Assembly: GCF_019059575.1 (NCBI RefSeq)
Contig: NW_024882872.1
Coordinates: forward strand, 62,001-126,000
Source of the DNA: Amphibalanus amphitrite
Lineage: Eukaryota; Arthropoda; Thecostraca; Balanomorpha; Balanidae
Direction of reading: 5' to 3'
DNA: 64,000 nt
Part shown: positions 35,545 through 46,400 of the stretch, piece by piece
How positions within the stretch are numbered: the stretch's first letter is position 1
How the letters are laid out: each line of letters starts with the position of its first letter
Position numbers and translations under genes: made by a program
Notes under the pieces: generated by a model
The model's input: the letters and a program-made list of their open reading frames with translations, nothing else
What the model was told of the DNA's origin: nothing
The model's database searches: none

Positions 35545-36724
35545 CAGGTTTAATTATGTTTTTGTTTTATTTCCAAGACATACAAGTATCATTTTTGGAT
35601 TCAGGATGTCAAATAATGTAAGAATATGAAAACTTGATCTTTTAACAGTCACTCGGACTCGATGTATACTTTTACCGCGCCATGTTTTCACCGTCGTCCT
35701 GCATTTAAATGATGCCTGCTTTTATGACATGCTTAATGATTATCAAAGATATGTTCAAAAATCAAATGGCACCATCAGTGCAAACTGCATGCCACTATTT
35801 CAATACTTTTGTGACCTGAAGGGTGAAAGGGTAAAACAGCATTTTGATTTAGCATGCACTCTGCACACTGTGCTGCTACAGTGATTACCCTAGCTAGCAG
35901 CTTAACACCTGCTTTTCACCCTAATTCTTCTGCTTTCTCCTGAAAGGAGAAAGAATCAGTAGGTAGTGAGCAGTGCCAATGACAATGCATAGTTACAGCC
36001 GATATGGCATGCATCAACATGGAAATGGGTGGAGATGTGACTGCTCAGTGCTCATTCCACTACAGTGGCATGACTCCATGCTAATTGTTCAATAAGCAAA
36101 TGATGCAAGCAGGATCATGCAATGGTAGATATGTGTGACTCAGGATACCTAAGTACTGCAATGCTATTTTAGTTCAATGGGCCATTGATCTTAATCTTGC
36201 AGTACCTTCCTACCTCATTATATCCTTTTGCTCATTTAATATTGTTTTTCTCTTTATTTTACTAAATAACCGAAAAGTGGCCTATTTATTCCAGAATCCA
36301 GATTGGTTAGCACAGTAAGCTGAAGATAAGACCACTTTTGCATCCATTATGTAATGCCAATCAGGTACCTACCTTGCTAATTTTGAGGGAATGGATAGGT
36401 CATTTGCATTTCAATTTGAACTGCTAGCCATTTATGTTATGAAGTTATATGCAATAGGCTATTTGTGCAGTTCCATTCAACAATTCAATACTACATAACT
36501 GTTTCTGTTTGATGGCACTGCACTACCTGCCACATGTCACGATCATTGATCAATATTGAAATATTATCAAGGAGAACAGAAATATGTTTTTTTAATCATA
36601 CACAATGTATTGACCTTTTCTGGGGAACTATCATGGGTTAGTAACCATCATAACTATCATAATTATTCACCTTTGATTCATTTAGGAGTTATTGCAGACA
36701 AATGAACTTGAGACTTGGATCAGC
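35545..36724. other. Intergenic, upstream of RABL3
   Basis: The sequence is A/T-rich and no exon was recognised. Just before the RABL3 start there is a splice-acceptor-like TTATTGCAG ending at 36697. A 5' non-coding exon may therefore lie in this stretch, but none could be identified. Confidence 0.4.
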
Positions 36725-37405
36725 ATGAGTGACATGGAGACAGTGAAAGTGGTAGTGGTTGGTGACTCCGGTGTAGGCAAGACATCATTGGTACACCTAA
36801 TCTGCCAAAATGAGCCATGTGCCAAGCCATCGTGGACGATCGGCTGTGCGGTGGACGTCCGCATTCACGAGTTTCGCGAGGGCCTGCCGGAGCAGCGCAC
36901 GTACTGTGTCGAGCTGTGGGACGTGGGCGGCAGCGCGGCGCACGCCAACACCAGGCGCGTCTTCTACGGCGGCGCGCACGGCGTCATACTGGTGCACGAC
37001 CTCAGCAACCGCAAGACGCAGAACACGCTGGCCGGCTGGCTGGCCGAGGTGCTGAGCCGCGACGCCGGCGAGTCGGCCGCCTTCGACCCGGAGACGTTCG
37101 CCGGCTCGGCCACCGCCCAGCTGCCCGTGCTGGTGGTGGCCTGCAAGCCGGACCTGTCCGACCCGCGGCGCGCCGCCCACCTCCAGCGACAGGCGTCCCG
37201 GTTCGCCGACGAGTGCGGCGCCCAGGAGATCACCGTCGACTGTCTGAGCGCCCGCTCGCTGGCGGCCGGCAGCAGCAACGCCGTCAAGCTGAGCCGGTTC
37301 TTTGACAAAGTGATTGAGCGCCGCTACCAGCGGGAGCCGGTGACCCAGCACTGGGAGCGGCGCCGGCCCGGGCCGCCCGTCAGACACTCGTACCGCGACT
37401 ACTGA
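36725..37405 (+). CDS. RABL3: Rab-like GTPase RABL3, single exon
   Basis: This gene encodes 226 residues from ATG 36725 to TGA 37403. It is a small GTPase of the RABL3 family, which lacks the C-terminal prenylation cysteines of true Rabs and is linked to cell proliferation, RAS prenylation control and lymphoid development in vertebrates. Visible motifs are the P-loop GDSGVGKTS (residues 13-21), switch-region SWTIGCAVDVRIHEF (36-50), Walker B WDVGGS (65-70) and HDLSNRKTQNTL (91-102). A degenerate NKxD box reads ACKPDL (139-144), and the signature SSNAVKLSRFFDKVIE lies near the C-terminus. An earlier in-frame ATG is absent; the open frame extends to about 36692 without one. Length fits the family (about 236). 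The gene has no coding intron here. Confidence 0.94.
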   Translation: MSDMETVKVVVVGDSGVGKTSLVHLICQNEPCAKPSWTIGCAVDVRIHEFREGLPEQRTYCVELWDVGGSAAHANTRRVFYGGAHGVILVHDLSNRKTQNTLAGWLAEVLSRDAGESAAFDPETFAGSATAQLPVLVVACKPDLSDPRRAAHLQRQASRFADECGAQEITVDCLSARSLAAGSSNAVKLSRFFDKVIERRYQREPVTQHWERRRPGPPVRHSYRDY

Positions 37406-37933
37406 CCGTTCGCAGGGGCGGGACACGGAGACCGCGGACCGGAGGCTACCGTGTTTGATGTGGTGACGAGCGTGGAGAGCATTTCTGGGTGTTTGGACGC
37501 TATTGGTGCCTGGACTGCATGGGAAGAATATAACCAAAGTGATTTTATTTACCTAAATAGACTAGTGTTTTTAGCAATTTATGGGGTTTCACATGATCGG
37601 TGATTGTCATTTGTTGAGACGAGAAAAGAAGAGTTTGAGGGTCAGTTTGCTGTGATAATCGTACCGGTGATACTGACGGTACTACATATCAGACTGATGC
37701 GTTACATTGTGCCCTTGCCGTGGATATGTTGGAGTTCAGTGGTCATGTGAGAAGCGTCTTCCATATATGACATTGGTGCACGCTGTCGATTATCATCCCT
37801 CGTATTCGCTCGAGTCTGTGTCTGCGCCGCTGCGCTCCAACCGCGTGTGCTGCCCGGCGAGCGGCCGCCGTTCCGACCCGCTGACGGCCCGGCCCGTGCC
37901 GACCAGCCGCGCCGGCAGACCGCTCCCACCGCC
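37406..37933. other. RABL3 3' region and CpG-rich leader of next gene
   Basis: No separate gene is seen. The GC-rich 37800-37933 segment directly precedes the first ATG of the following gene and probably holds its 5' untranslated region and promoter. Confidence 0.45.
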
Positions 37934-40900
37934 ATGGAGTCGGCCATGACGATGGAGACCGACCCGTGGCTGGAGAAGAAGTCGGACGGCCTGGAGCACC
38001 AGTACAGCGTGCGGGCCGACCAGCTGAGCCAATCGGTGGACGACATCGGCCTGCTGGCCACCGCCGAGCCCACTGAGCCGCCCGAGTCGCCCCAACCGCC
38101 GACCTCGCCATTCAAGGTACGGAGGGGAGGAGGGGCGAGGGCTGTCGGGAGGGATATTTTGTCTGTGTTGGGGGGATGGGGACTAGTGGAATGGTTGAGT
38201 GGTTGTGTGATAACGTAGATCAGCTGACTTCAGATAACGATATGTATTGCAAATTCACGCTTCCAATGATATTAACAGAAATTAAACAGAGGTTTCTCAA
38301 CGGTGCCTACTACTGCCACTACTTGACAAGGCAATCCGACTGAAACCATAGTAAGGACCATAGACGATAGCTTAGTGGCCAGAAAAGTCTCAGAAAAACC
38401 CGTACATAAAACACCGTCGGTAGGCCATATTGACGTCTGTCTCGTGTTTTCTCAGGTGACCATGTACCAGTGCGCCCAGTGTAAGACCACATTCAGCACG
38501 CTGGACATGTGTGTCAGCCACCAGTGCGGCCTGGCGGCGGACTCTGTGGTCGACTCGACTCAGCCGCAGTCCCCGGAGCAGCCGGCGCAGGGCGCGCCGC
38601 GGCAGTCGGAGGCCCAGCAGGCGTCCGGCCGCAGCCTGGCGCAGCAGCTGGACGACAGCCAGGGCAGCAGTGAGTGGGGGACAACAGCCAGGGCAGCAGT
38701 GAGTGGGGGACGACAGCCAGGGCAGCAGTGAGTGGGAGCAGAGACGGCGCACTGAGTGGGATAGAGACAGCACACTGAGGGTGGGCAGAGACGGCACACA
38801 GAGTGGGACAGAGACGGCACACTGACTGACGGCGGGCCGAGACGGCACACTGATTGGGGGCAGAGACGGCACACTAAGTGGGGGCAGAGACGGCACACAG
38901 AGTGGGGGCAGAGACGGCGCACGGTGTGGGGCAGAGACGACACACTGGGTGGGGCAGATACGGCACACTGAGTGAGGTGTTGTTTCGGAGATAGCTGCGA
39001 CGTTTGAGAAGCGTTCCAGGTTACCTGGTTGAACCTTGGACCTATTTAACTGCCGATATGTTAGCGGTAGGTAAATCAGCTTCTGAGGAGTTGCTCTGCT
39101 GCCCACTCCTACGCATACATTGCCGAGTGATTTACGATAGTGGCTCCTCGGCTCACTGTCGGACTGTATGACTGTCATTTACTTATGTTTCCAAGTGACA
39201 CACGATATCGGCACACTAAGCTTACTGCGCGACTGTCATTGTTCCAGATTACCGTTGGGGGCAGCACGACACATTGGCGCTGATGGAAATTCTCACTAGC
39301 AGCGCGGACAAGTTCAGCAACCCAAACATCAAGCGAAAGTTCATCTGGAAAGAGGCCTGTGACAAAATGCTAGAAAAAGGTTTCAGCATAAGCCAGGTAA
39401 CAATTTAATTGCCACGATTTTCACGATGACCGCATAATAGATATATGTGCTTTATTAACAATATGTTTATGTCTCACTAGCAGCTGTTACACCACTGTGT
39501 CATCACAGGCAACGAGTTTCAGAGTCAGGGCTTAGTGTTTTGCTTGTTTCACATTTTCACGTTATCGCTAATTTTCCGGAAATTATCCCTACGTTTCCTA
39601 TGTAGTTCTCAGACAAAGGCACTGTTTGACATTTTACAGCTGGCGTTCCACTTCTGAAGCTCATCGTGATGTGCCATTATCCGATAATGACGTTGCCCTT
39701 CTCGCCTGCAGTTACAATGCGAGAATCGCTGGAAGACGCTGAAGGCCATGTGGCGCAAGTCGCAGGCCTCCAGCTCGTCGCCGGCCTTCTTCCGTGAGAT
39801 GTGTGAAATCGCCGAGCAGTACCCGCAGCTGATGGTGGACAGCAGCCTGGGAGGCGGCGACACCGGCCGCGTCGACCGAGCGACCGGTGAGGCGACTCGG
39901 AAGGCAGTGGCTAGTGTTGGCCTGCTTCCTCCTAAGCGCTAATTTGTCTGAGTACGCCACTGCCCGCTATTGTGGGATCGTTCTTGCTACGAGATCTAAC
40001 ACTTGGTGAAACCGGCACTTCCTGAATATCCCGAATAAGCCGCGCATAGTTGATATCTAATCTTGATATTATGACACTGGCTCTGGCTTCTATAGGAGAC
40101 CAATTATTTGTCATGTCAGCTATCAAGTAAGCTCACAATGCAGTTATAGATTAACCCGCGCCCTGGTGGGGGGGGGGCTATTTCCCCCCCCCCTCCAGAC
40201 TTTTCGATATATCTCCAGAACCGCTGCGCCGATCGTCACCAAACTTTCAGTACCCTCCCGGACATCAATTTTACACATTGTGACCAAATTTTTTTTCCAA
40301 AGGCTATGATAGGTTGGCCGGAAATGACGTCAGAGTGACGTCATGTTCTGCCATTTTCGACCCAAAAAAGGGTTTCCCGGGAAGAGCTGTCAGGCCTATA
40401 GCTTTGCAGATACAGAAAAACGATGAAGCATAAAAGCTGTAGAATTGACAGGGCTACAAAACTGCTATCTCGGATTTTTGAAATTTTTGGATTTTGACCC
40501 CCAAAAATAAAAAATAGATTTTTGAATATAATAGCCGAAAAATCCAAAAAGTTTTTTGAATTTCGCAAAAACCGGAATATATGTGATAGTCCTTACCGCC
40601 TTCTATCCACATACCAAATTTGAGATTGATACCTCTTTTTTTGGCGAAGTTATAGCGAAAAAAACGGTTCAAAATTGATGACGTCAAATTTTCAAACTCA
40701 ATTTTTAGCAATTCTAGACCCCGTAGCGCAAAACAAAGACCACCATTAGACTCCCCGTGACGAGCTGCATCGAATCAATACCCATTGTATGCAAAACTAT
40801 CAACTTTAAAATTTGACCTTTTTTGACCTGACCTTGACCTGACCTTCACCAGAAAGTGACCTAAGCCGTACCTGATAGTCTTATAACCAACACCATTGAG

Positions 40901-42504
40901 TTGGAAATGAAAAATAGGCCATAAAACATGCATCGCACAACCTTAGTACCTAAAGTTAGGTTCATGTGACCTGACCTGTGACCCTTGGTGACCTGACCTG
41001 GTAATGTCAGTGACCTCTTATAGCAACATATGTACTAGGCGACTGACGCCCTATCGCTGATTCTCGACAAAATGCGTTTTCTTCGGTGTTATAGCGCATT
41101 CCCTAGATGACCCGTGAACGGTGAAACATTTCATCTTTGACCTGACCTGTGACGTCATCGGTGACCCCGAGGTCAATGAAATTTGGTTTCTTTCGACAAA
41201 TTTGACAGGCCTTTCGAACGCCGTTTGAATTTCGCGGATCCGTCCAGTAGTTTCGGAGATACGAGGGGGGGGGGGCAAAAAATAGCCCCCCCCCCACCAG
41301 GTCGCGTTATAAACAGACCCCACCAGGGCGCGGGTTAAGTTATATGAAAATTATTGAGCGTATCCAGCACCATGTATGCACCACACTTTCACAGGAAATA
41401 TCCACTCACTCTTCCATGGGTTTTAGTGAAAAGTCGCGCTTTCCAGCTAAATAACACGCTGTTCACCCTTGTCAGTCCAGTGAAGGTTATCACACCGCTT
41501 TCCAGCCCCCTCCCTCCCCATGAGCTCGTTGATACTGAACACTGTGCACGCCCTGTCCAGTGCCGGCAGGGCACGTGAAGACCAACTGGACCCGCGAGGC
41601 GTCGCTGACAATGCTGGCGCTGCTGAAAGCGCGCGCCGCCGACTTCTCAGATCCTAGCATCAAACGGCGCGCCCTGTGGACAGATATCTCCGACGCGATG
41701 CGAGACATTCACATGGAGTATACGCCAGAACAGTGCGAGGGACGCATGAAGACGCTGCTCCAAGCATACAAGTTAGTAACGACGGCGTGTTTGGTGTGCA
41801 GAAGGGGTCGTTCGTGGTTCGTGTAATCGTTAAGTATCGGACTAGGAAAGTGACGAGGTGGCGTTTTTAGAAAAGGGATCAATGATCAGTAGGTGAACGC
41901 CCATCTTGTTTGAAGTCGTCTTTCCCACCCAGTGATCATATCTTGTGAAACCTAGTCAAAATCGTTTTATCCTAAATCTTGTCGTTCTCTCAGTCACACG
42001 AGTCCTCTCTGACGGCGTGTTTCGCTGTGCCGCAGACGGGCGCAGACGCGGTGGGACCTGACGGGCGAGGGCGCCGAGTCGGACTGCTACTACCAGGTGG
42101 ACGAGCTGGTGCAGCTGATCCCCGAGCTGGCCGGCAGCGCCGCCGGACGGGCCGCCGCCGCCGTCGACGCCAGTCTGGCGCCGGGCACCGGCAGGAAGGT
42201 GACGGCGGCCGGCCCGCGGCGGCGCCGGGCCGGCCGCGCCGCGCGCCAGCGCGACCTGGTCACATGGCTGGAGAACTGGCTGCAGGAGCAGCGCCGCTGG
42301 GACGAGGGTGTGCAGGCTGTGCTGCGCTCCCAGCACGCCGAGCGGCTGCGCGTGCTGACCGAGATCCGGGACGAGCTGCGGGCGGGCGGCGCGCGTGTGC
42401 CCACCACGCGGCCGCCGCCGCCACTGCCGGCGCTGCCCCAGATCAAACACGGAGTTAGTCCGTCACAGACAGACAGCGTGGTGGCACAGGTGTTCCTGAC
42501 GTGA
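37934..42504 (+). CDS. Protein with zinc-finger-like motif and two Myb/SANT-like domains, six exons
   Basis: The coding exons are 37934-38116, 38456-38669, 39248-39396, 39712-39886, 41570-41771 and 42036-42504, in phase with GT-AG borders. They give 463 residues. The N-terminus (1-61) is acidic. A Cys/His motif, CAQCKTTFSTLDMCVSHQC (67-85), looks like an atypical zinc finger. Two trihelix-type Myb/SANT-like DNA-binding domains follow: the first at about 133-205 (RWGQHDTLALMEIL, then CENRWKTLKAMWRK across an intron), the second at about 241-320 (TNWTREASLTMLALL, CEGRMKTLLQAYK). The C-terminus has a basic patch RRRRAGR near 369 and a helical QRRWDEGVQAVLRSQHAERL segment. Such domains occur in transcription factors and in proteins derived from PIF/Harbinger partner genes. 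A nuclear DNA-binding role is inferred; I do not recognise the exact ortholog. The exon 2 donor is duplicated in tandem (see findings). Confidence 0.85.
38640..38985 (+). repeat. Tandem repeats across exon 2 donor and into intron 2
   Basis: Three copies of a 29-bp unit (ACAGCCAGGGCAGCAGTGAG core) begin in exon 2 at about 38651 and run to about 38737. They are followed by a degenerate CAGAGACGGCACACTGAGTG repeat of about 25-30 bp up to about 38985. Open minus-strand frames across it are repeat artefacts. Confidence 0.8.
40151..41338. mobile_element. TTAACCC-end inverted-repeat element in intron 4
   Basis: The left end is TTAACCCGCGCCCTGGTGGG and the right end is the reverse complement of the same 20 bases. 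Both are followed inward by C or G runs of about 10. AGGTCA/TGACCT words cluster at 40818-41010 and 41139-41180. The GTTATA motif on both sides may be part of a target duplication, but the register is unclear. Size is 1,188 bp and no transposase is encoded. Confidence 0.8.
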
Positions 42505-42750
42505 TTCGCACAAAGTGTGATAACCGTGTCATTATTCTCATCGTCAGTCATTGTAAATACACACGCGTATCCACTTTATCAAAAATGATATCTGAATAAC
42601 GGAGAAAAGTTGATGTATAGCGTACTTTGTATATTTTACACGCAGTATAGCCCGTTCAAGTTATCACGCAATCGCCCGAATTCAACTGAATCAACTGACA
42701 ACTCAATAATATCAATCGGGAAAATAAAACCGGGCCTTCAACGTCTCCTA

Positions 42751-43077
42751 GGCCCTGTTTCACGGCGGAGCGCTGCAGTGCGCTGCGCGCGTCGGCGCGT
42801 TGGGTTTCCATGGCAATATCAACAAACCTCCCTCTGACGCTACGCTATGATGTCATCGCAAAACGCCAGCACCCAAGCGTCAGCACCATCAGCACGCTAG
42901 CAGCATTCGCACTCAAACCTCTGTTCTCTCTGTACTGGGTTCTTTTGGACCTCTGTTCCAAACGCGATTCATCAAAAGCTAACGGATCGCACGCAACGTC
43001 ATTCGAGTGACGTCAGGGGTACGCCTCAGCTCCCAGCGCGCTGCAGCGCGCGCAGCGTCGGGCGGTGAAACAGGGCC
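42751..43077. mobile_element. 327-bp MITE with CTA duplication (PIF/Harbinger-like)
   Basis: The left end, GGCCCTGTTTCACGGC, and the right end (reverse complement GGCCCTGTTTCACCGC) are inverted, and both arms carry GCGCTGCAGNGCGCT words. CTA stands at 42748-42750 and at 43078-43080. It encodes nothing. A truncated relative is at about 47858-48020. Confidence 0.8.
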
Positions 43078-43080
43078 CTA

Positions 43081-43825
43081 GCCGAGCGTTGTACCATTGA
43101 TTGCCCAAGCCCCGTACCAAGGCAGTTCCCTGCACCCAGACCCTGCCACCGGAATATCACAAAATATTATCAACTCGAACCACAGGATGCGCCATATGTA
43201 AATCGTCTGCCTACTGGCCGCCTCGCTATGAAAAGTCGGGGCCACAGGTCCTCAATGCACTAAAGCTAATGCCGCGAAAGTCTCACTCGTGATAAAGGCT
43301 AGCGACGTCAAAATAAAACGTACAAGGAACTGTAATAATTATGGAATCGTAACGTTCGCCTATTAACTACGTAGGTTATAGGCATTCATTTCGCGCTTTG
43401 TCACAGTCGAGTATCACCGGAAGTCCGGACAGTATCCATAATACCGCACTAGGCAATCAACTCGTCCTGGTAATGCCCTAGATGCAGGGACTAGGACTAG
43501 AAATAACTAGCTGCGTAAAAATCGCAGACCAGTCTCTAGCCACTCTACCCTAAATACGCAACAGGTCCTACGTGTCATTTTGCAAATAATTGGCACCACA
43601 CTGGAGTTTTTGGGGATTGTAGAATTCCTCTGATATGACTGTCTAGTGTCGATGATTATGGGACTAACCCGCCGTAGCTACGCCGTAATGTAGGCATATC
43701 GCTTGTCATGGTCAACGTCGCGACGTTTCGAGGGCCCCGCGCGCCCGGTCGTTCGGCGGGTAGGCGGAATGGTGTAAAGCTGAGGCGATCAGGTATCACA
43801 TGGCCGGCGGAGCGCCGTCCGGCGG
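43081..43825. other. Intergenic, no gene seen
   Basis: This lies downstream of both the Myb/SANT-like gene (+) and the small coiled-coil gene (-). No conserved exon or clear repeat was recognised. Confidence 0.45.
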
Positions 43826-45181
43826 CTACCGGCGCGGCACAGCCGACATCTGGACGGCCGGCTGGACGCCCAGCTGCGAGGCGCGGTCCTCCTGTATGCG
43901 CAGCAGCTGCGCGATGGTGACGTGCCGGCCGGCCACCTCCTCCTGCAGCGAGTCGCGCTCCTGCAGCAGCAAGCCCAGTTGCTGCGACACAGCTGACCGG
44001 GGAATTAACTGGTCAGATGGCAACAAACATCATTATAGCTCATAAATCATAAACTGATCAATTAAGCTGTAAGCAGGCATGTTTTGCTTTTTGCAAACAA
44101 ACCAGGCAAGACATACCTACCTTGTATGCTAGATACCAAGTGATCCTTAAGCTTCATCAGCTCAGTTGATGACATACCTTGCACTGAAATTTGGAAACAA
44201 AGCCAAGTCACACAAATTAATCACAAAATCGCCTAACAACAGGTGCAGTTCATTTTAGAGTTAAGGTGCCCCATAAAATATCAAGTTATGATAGCTGGTG
44301 TATTTGCTGATGTAGGATGTAGGCCCACAATGCCTATGAACCAGGCTGTTAATCAATAATGTAAGCTAAAGCAGACAAACTGGAGTGGTCATTGAAGCAA
44401 ATATAAGGTATCAAATTTAAGTGATACATAGATGTGACAAAACTTTTTAAAACATATTTATTAGAGGTGGCAAAACTGGAAAATTTTGGGACCCGGAGGC
44501 CGGACCCGGACCCGGTCTGACTGGCACATTCCCGGAACCGGTCAGACCCGGTCTAAGTCAGCATTGGAACCAGATGGACCCGTTCCCGAAATTCATTTAG
44601 AAAATTTGTACAGTAGGTCTACAAAAAAAGTCCCCCGCTCCAGAGGCGGCCGGCCGGCCGAACCCCCGGATTCCAGCCCCGACTCTATTGCGCAGGCCGC
44701 GGCAGCGACACGGGTCAGGTCGCGGCGCCCGGCGAGTGGGTCAGTTGGCGGCGGCCGGCCGTGGAGTGAGGACGCCGTGTGAGGGGCGCAGAGATGCCGC
44801 AGTGCGGAGGAGGGGGGAAGATAGTGACTCTGCACTATGCCGGAAATGATGCCTTTGTGATCTAAATTAAACACCTGCAGACGCAGTGCATATCCTCCCT
44901 CGCCCCATTCCTATTTTATCATAACCCTTCAATAAGCCGTAATGATCATTGAACGCAAGCAAGCAAACAAAACAACCCGTTTAGTGGCGACATCATCTCG
45001 GATAAAAAAGCGACAGTAATGATTAAAATAGACATAGCGCGAGAGCAAATCGAGGGGTATATATGTATCACATACCCAGCATTTTATTCCCATCTGGCAA
45101 ATCAAGATTGGGGATCTTGTCTAACAAGTCAGCGGCCGTTCTAGACACAGATAAATGCTTTGTTTTCAGTTGCATCATTAT
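43826..45181 (-). CDS. Small coiled-coil protein, three 3' exons (start uncertain)
   Basis: The minus-strand exons are 45076-45181, 44121-44183 and 43826-43992. GT-AG borders and matching phases join them into one frame of 111 codons ending at TAG. The first exon follows a TTATTGCAG acceptor and contains ATG ATG (45178, 45175), so the protein may be about 110 residues or longer if more exons lie upstream. Visible features are ADLLDKIPNLDLPDG, then a leucine/isoleucine heptad region (KLKDHLVSSIQAVSQQLGLL, then LQERDSLQEEV and IAQLLRIQED) predicted to form a coiled coil. The ERDSL segment recalls the coiled coil of schwannomin-interacting proteins, but the match is too weak to name it. The function is unknown. 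The splice joins, not similarity, are the main evidence. Confidence 0.6.
44184..44599. other. Intron of the small coiled-coil gene
   Basis: The sequence is A/T-rich. A GGACCCGGACCCGG-type short repeat lies at about 44488-44560 (proline/glycine/arginine codons in any frame). No other feature was seen. Confidence 0.4.
44600..44830 (+). repeat. Dispersed GTACAGTAGGTCTA repeat, copy 1
   Basis: TTGTACAGTAGGTCTACAAA followed by AAAGTCCCC, a CCAG.GGCG word and CCGAACCCCCG match, in reverse orientation, the segment at about 48395-48525. The shared order of words over about 130 bp indicates a common repeat; its class is unknown. Confidence 0.5.
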
Positions 45182-45202
45182 CTGCAATAATTCGAAGCGA
45201 GG

Positions 45203-46400
45203 TTTAACCCTCGCCGGCCGAGAAGAAGGGGTGAATGCCGCCACCATGTATTTTTTTTTTTTTGCGGTAGCTCAAAGCACACTGATGATAGAAGGCTGAC
45301 ATTTCATATGCCTTGCATTTGATTCACGCCGGATCATTTGACATCAACCACGTTTTCAGGTCAGGTCACTTAACCATGGCGTCTTAACCCTCGCCGGCCG
45401 AGGGGGGGGGGGCGGGTGCCGCCCCCAATAGGGTTTTTTTTCGCGATAGCTCCGAACACGCTGGCGATAGAAAGCTGAAACTTGGCATACCTAACATTTG
45501 ATTCAAGCCGGATCTTTTGACACCAACCGCATTTTGGGTCAGGTCAGGTCACTGACCTATGGCGTCATAAGTGAGCCTCTGCACGATCTTCAGATGTCGC
45601 AACTTCGCAACGCCTTCACTGCCAGAGGAGATGTCACAGGGAAATGAAACTTGCAGGATCTAGTATCCATTATGAGTCTCACAGCTTGTATATCTCGGAT
45701 TTTTCCTAAAGGTCATATGAGGTCAGGTCATTTTCGTGACCTCACCATTAGGTATAAGCCAATGGGGAAAAATGAAAACTGCTGTTCTGGCGCCGGGAAC
45801 GATCTCCAACTACCTCAAGCACACAAAATCGTGATTTGATGCACTCCTTGCTTGCAAGGTTAGATGCGTCACTTTTGCAATGTTGACCTTGCGTGACGTC
45901 ATTTATGACGTCACTAAGGTGATAGGAGTGCTTCGTCAATAACTCCCGATCAAAATGAGCTAGCCAGTCGGGACAGCCATCTTTGGACTTTGCAAGCTTG
46001 GCGAATCAAATGTTATGCAACATGTCCTCCTTTCAACAGCTTCGTGACCTGTGTTGCCCTAACATGACATTGACCTCAGGTAAACATTCAAAATTGCTTC
46101 ACCTAAACAAAAAAGCATATAAATCGACGCGTCTGAGAACAGAAAACACGATTGCATCGAAATGACGATAATGCGACCATTTTTGCAAAGTTATTTACCA
46201 AAAACCGATCGAATGCCTTGGGGCCCTTGACCTGCCCTAAGAGGTCACTGATATTTTAAAATGGGGTACCAGTCGCTGCGTCACGTAACGAAGCAAGCGC
46301 TCGTTTTTTTCCGCGAGGCTCTAGCAGCTAGCTCAATTATAGGAGCTAAACATGGGGTTGGGGGATCGCTCCCTTCTCACTCACTATTTGGCCGGGGTAG
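45203..46400. repeat. TTTAACCCTCGCC-end repeats, tandem starts
   Basis: TTTAACCCTCGCCGGCCGAG occurs at 45203 and, as CTTAACCCTCGCCGGCCGAG, at about 45384. Each is followed by a T-rich GCGGTAGCTC / GCGATAGCTC segment and an AGGTCAGGTCACT cluster. From 45868 the sequence is homologous to the centre of the nested element at 4780-5450 (GTTGACCTTGCGTGACGTCA and onward). No gene is seen. Confidence 0.6.

Noticed and set aside
36797..37537. 246-codon antisense ORF over RABL3
   Set aside because: It is a shadow frame of the GC-rich GTPase gene with no domain of its own.
38390..39178. 262-codon minus-strand ORF rich in VCRLCP repeats
   Set aside because: It is produced by the degenerate CAGAGACGGCACACTGAG tandem repeat in an intron.
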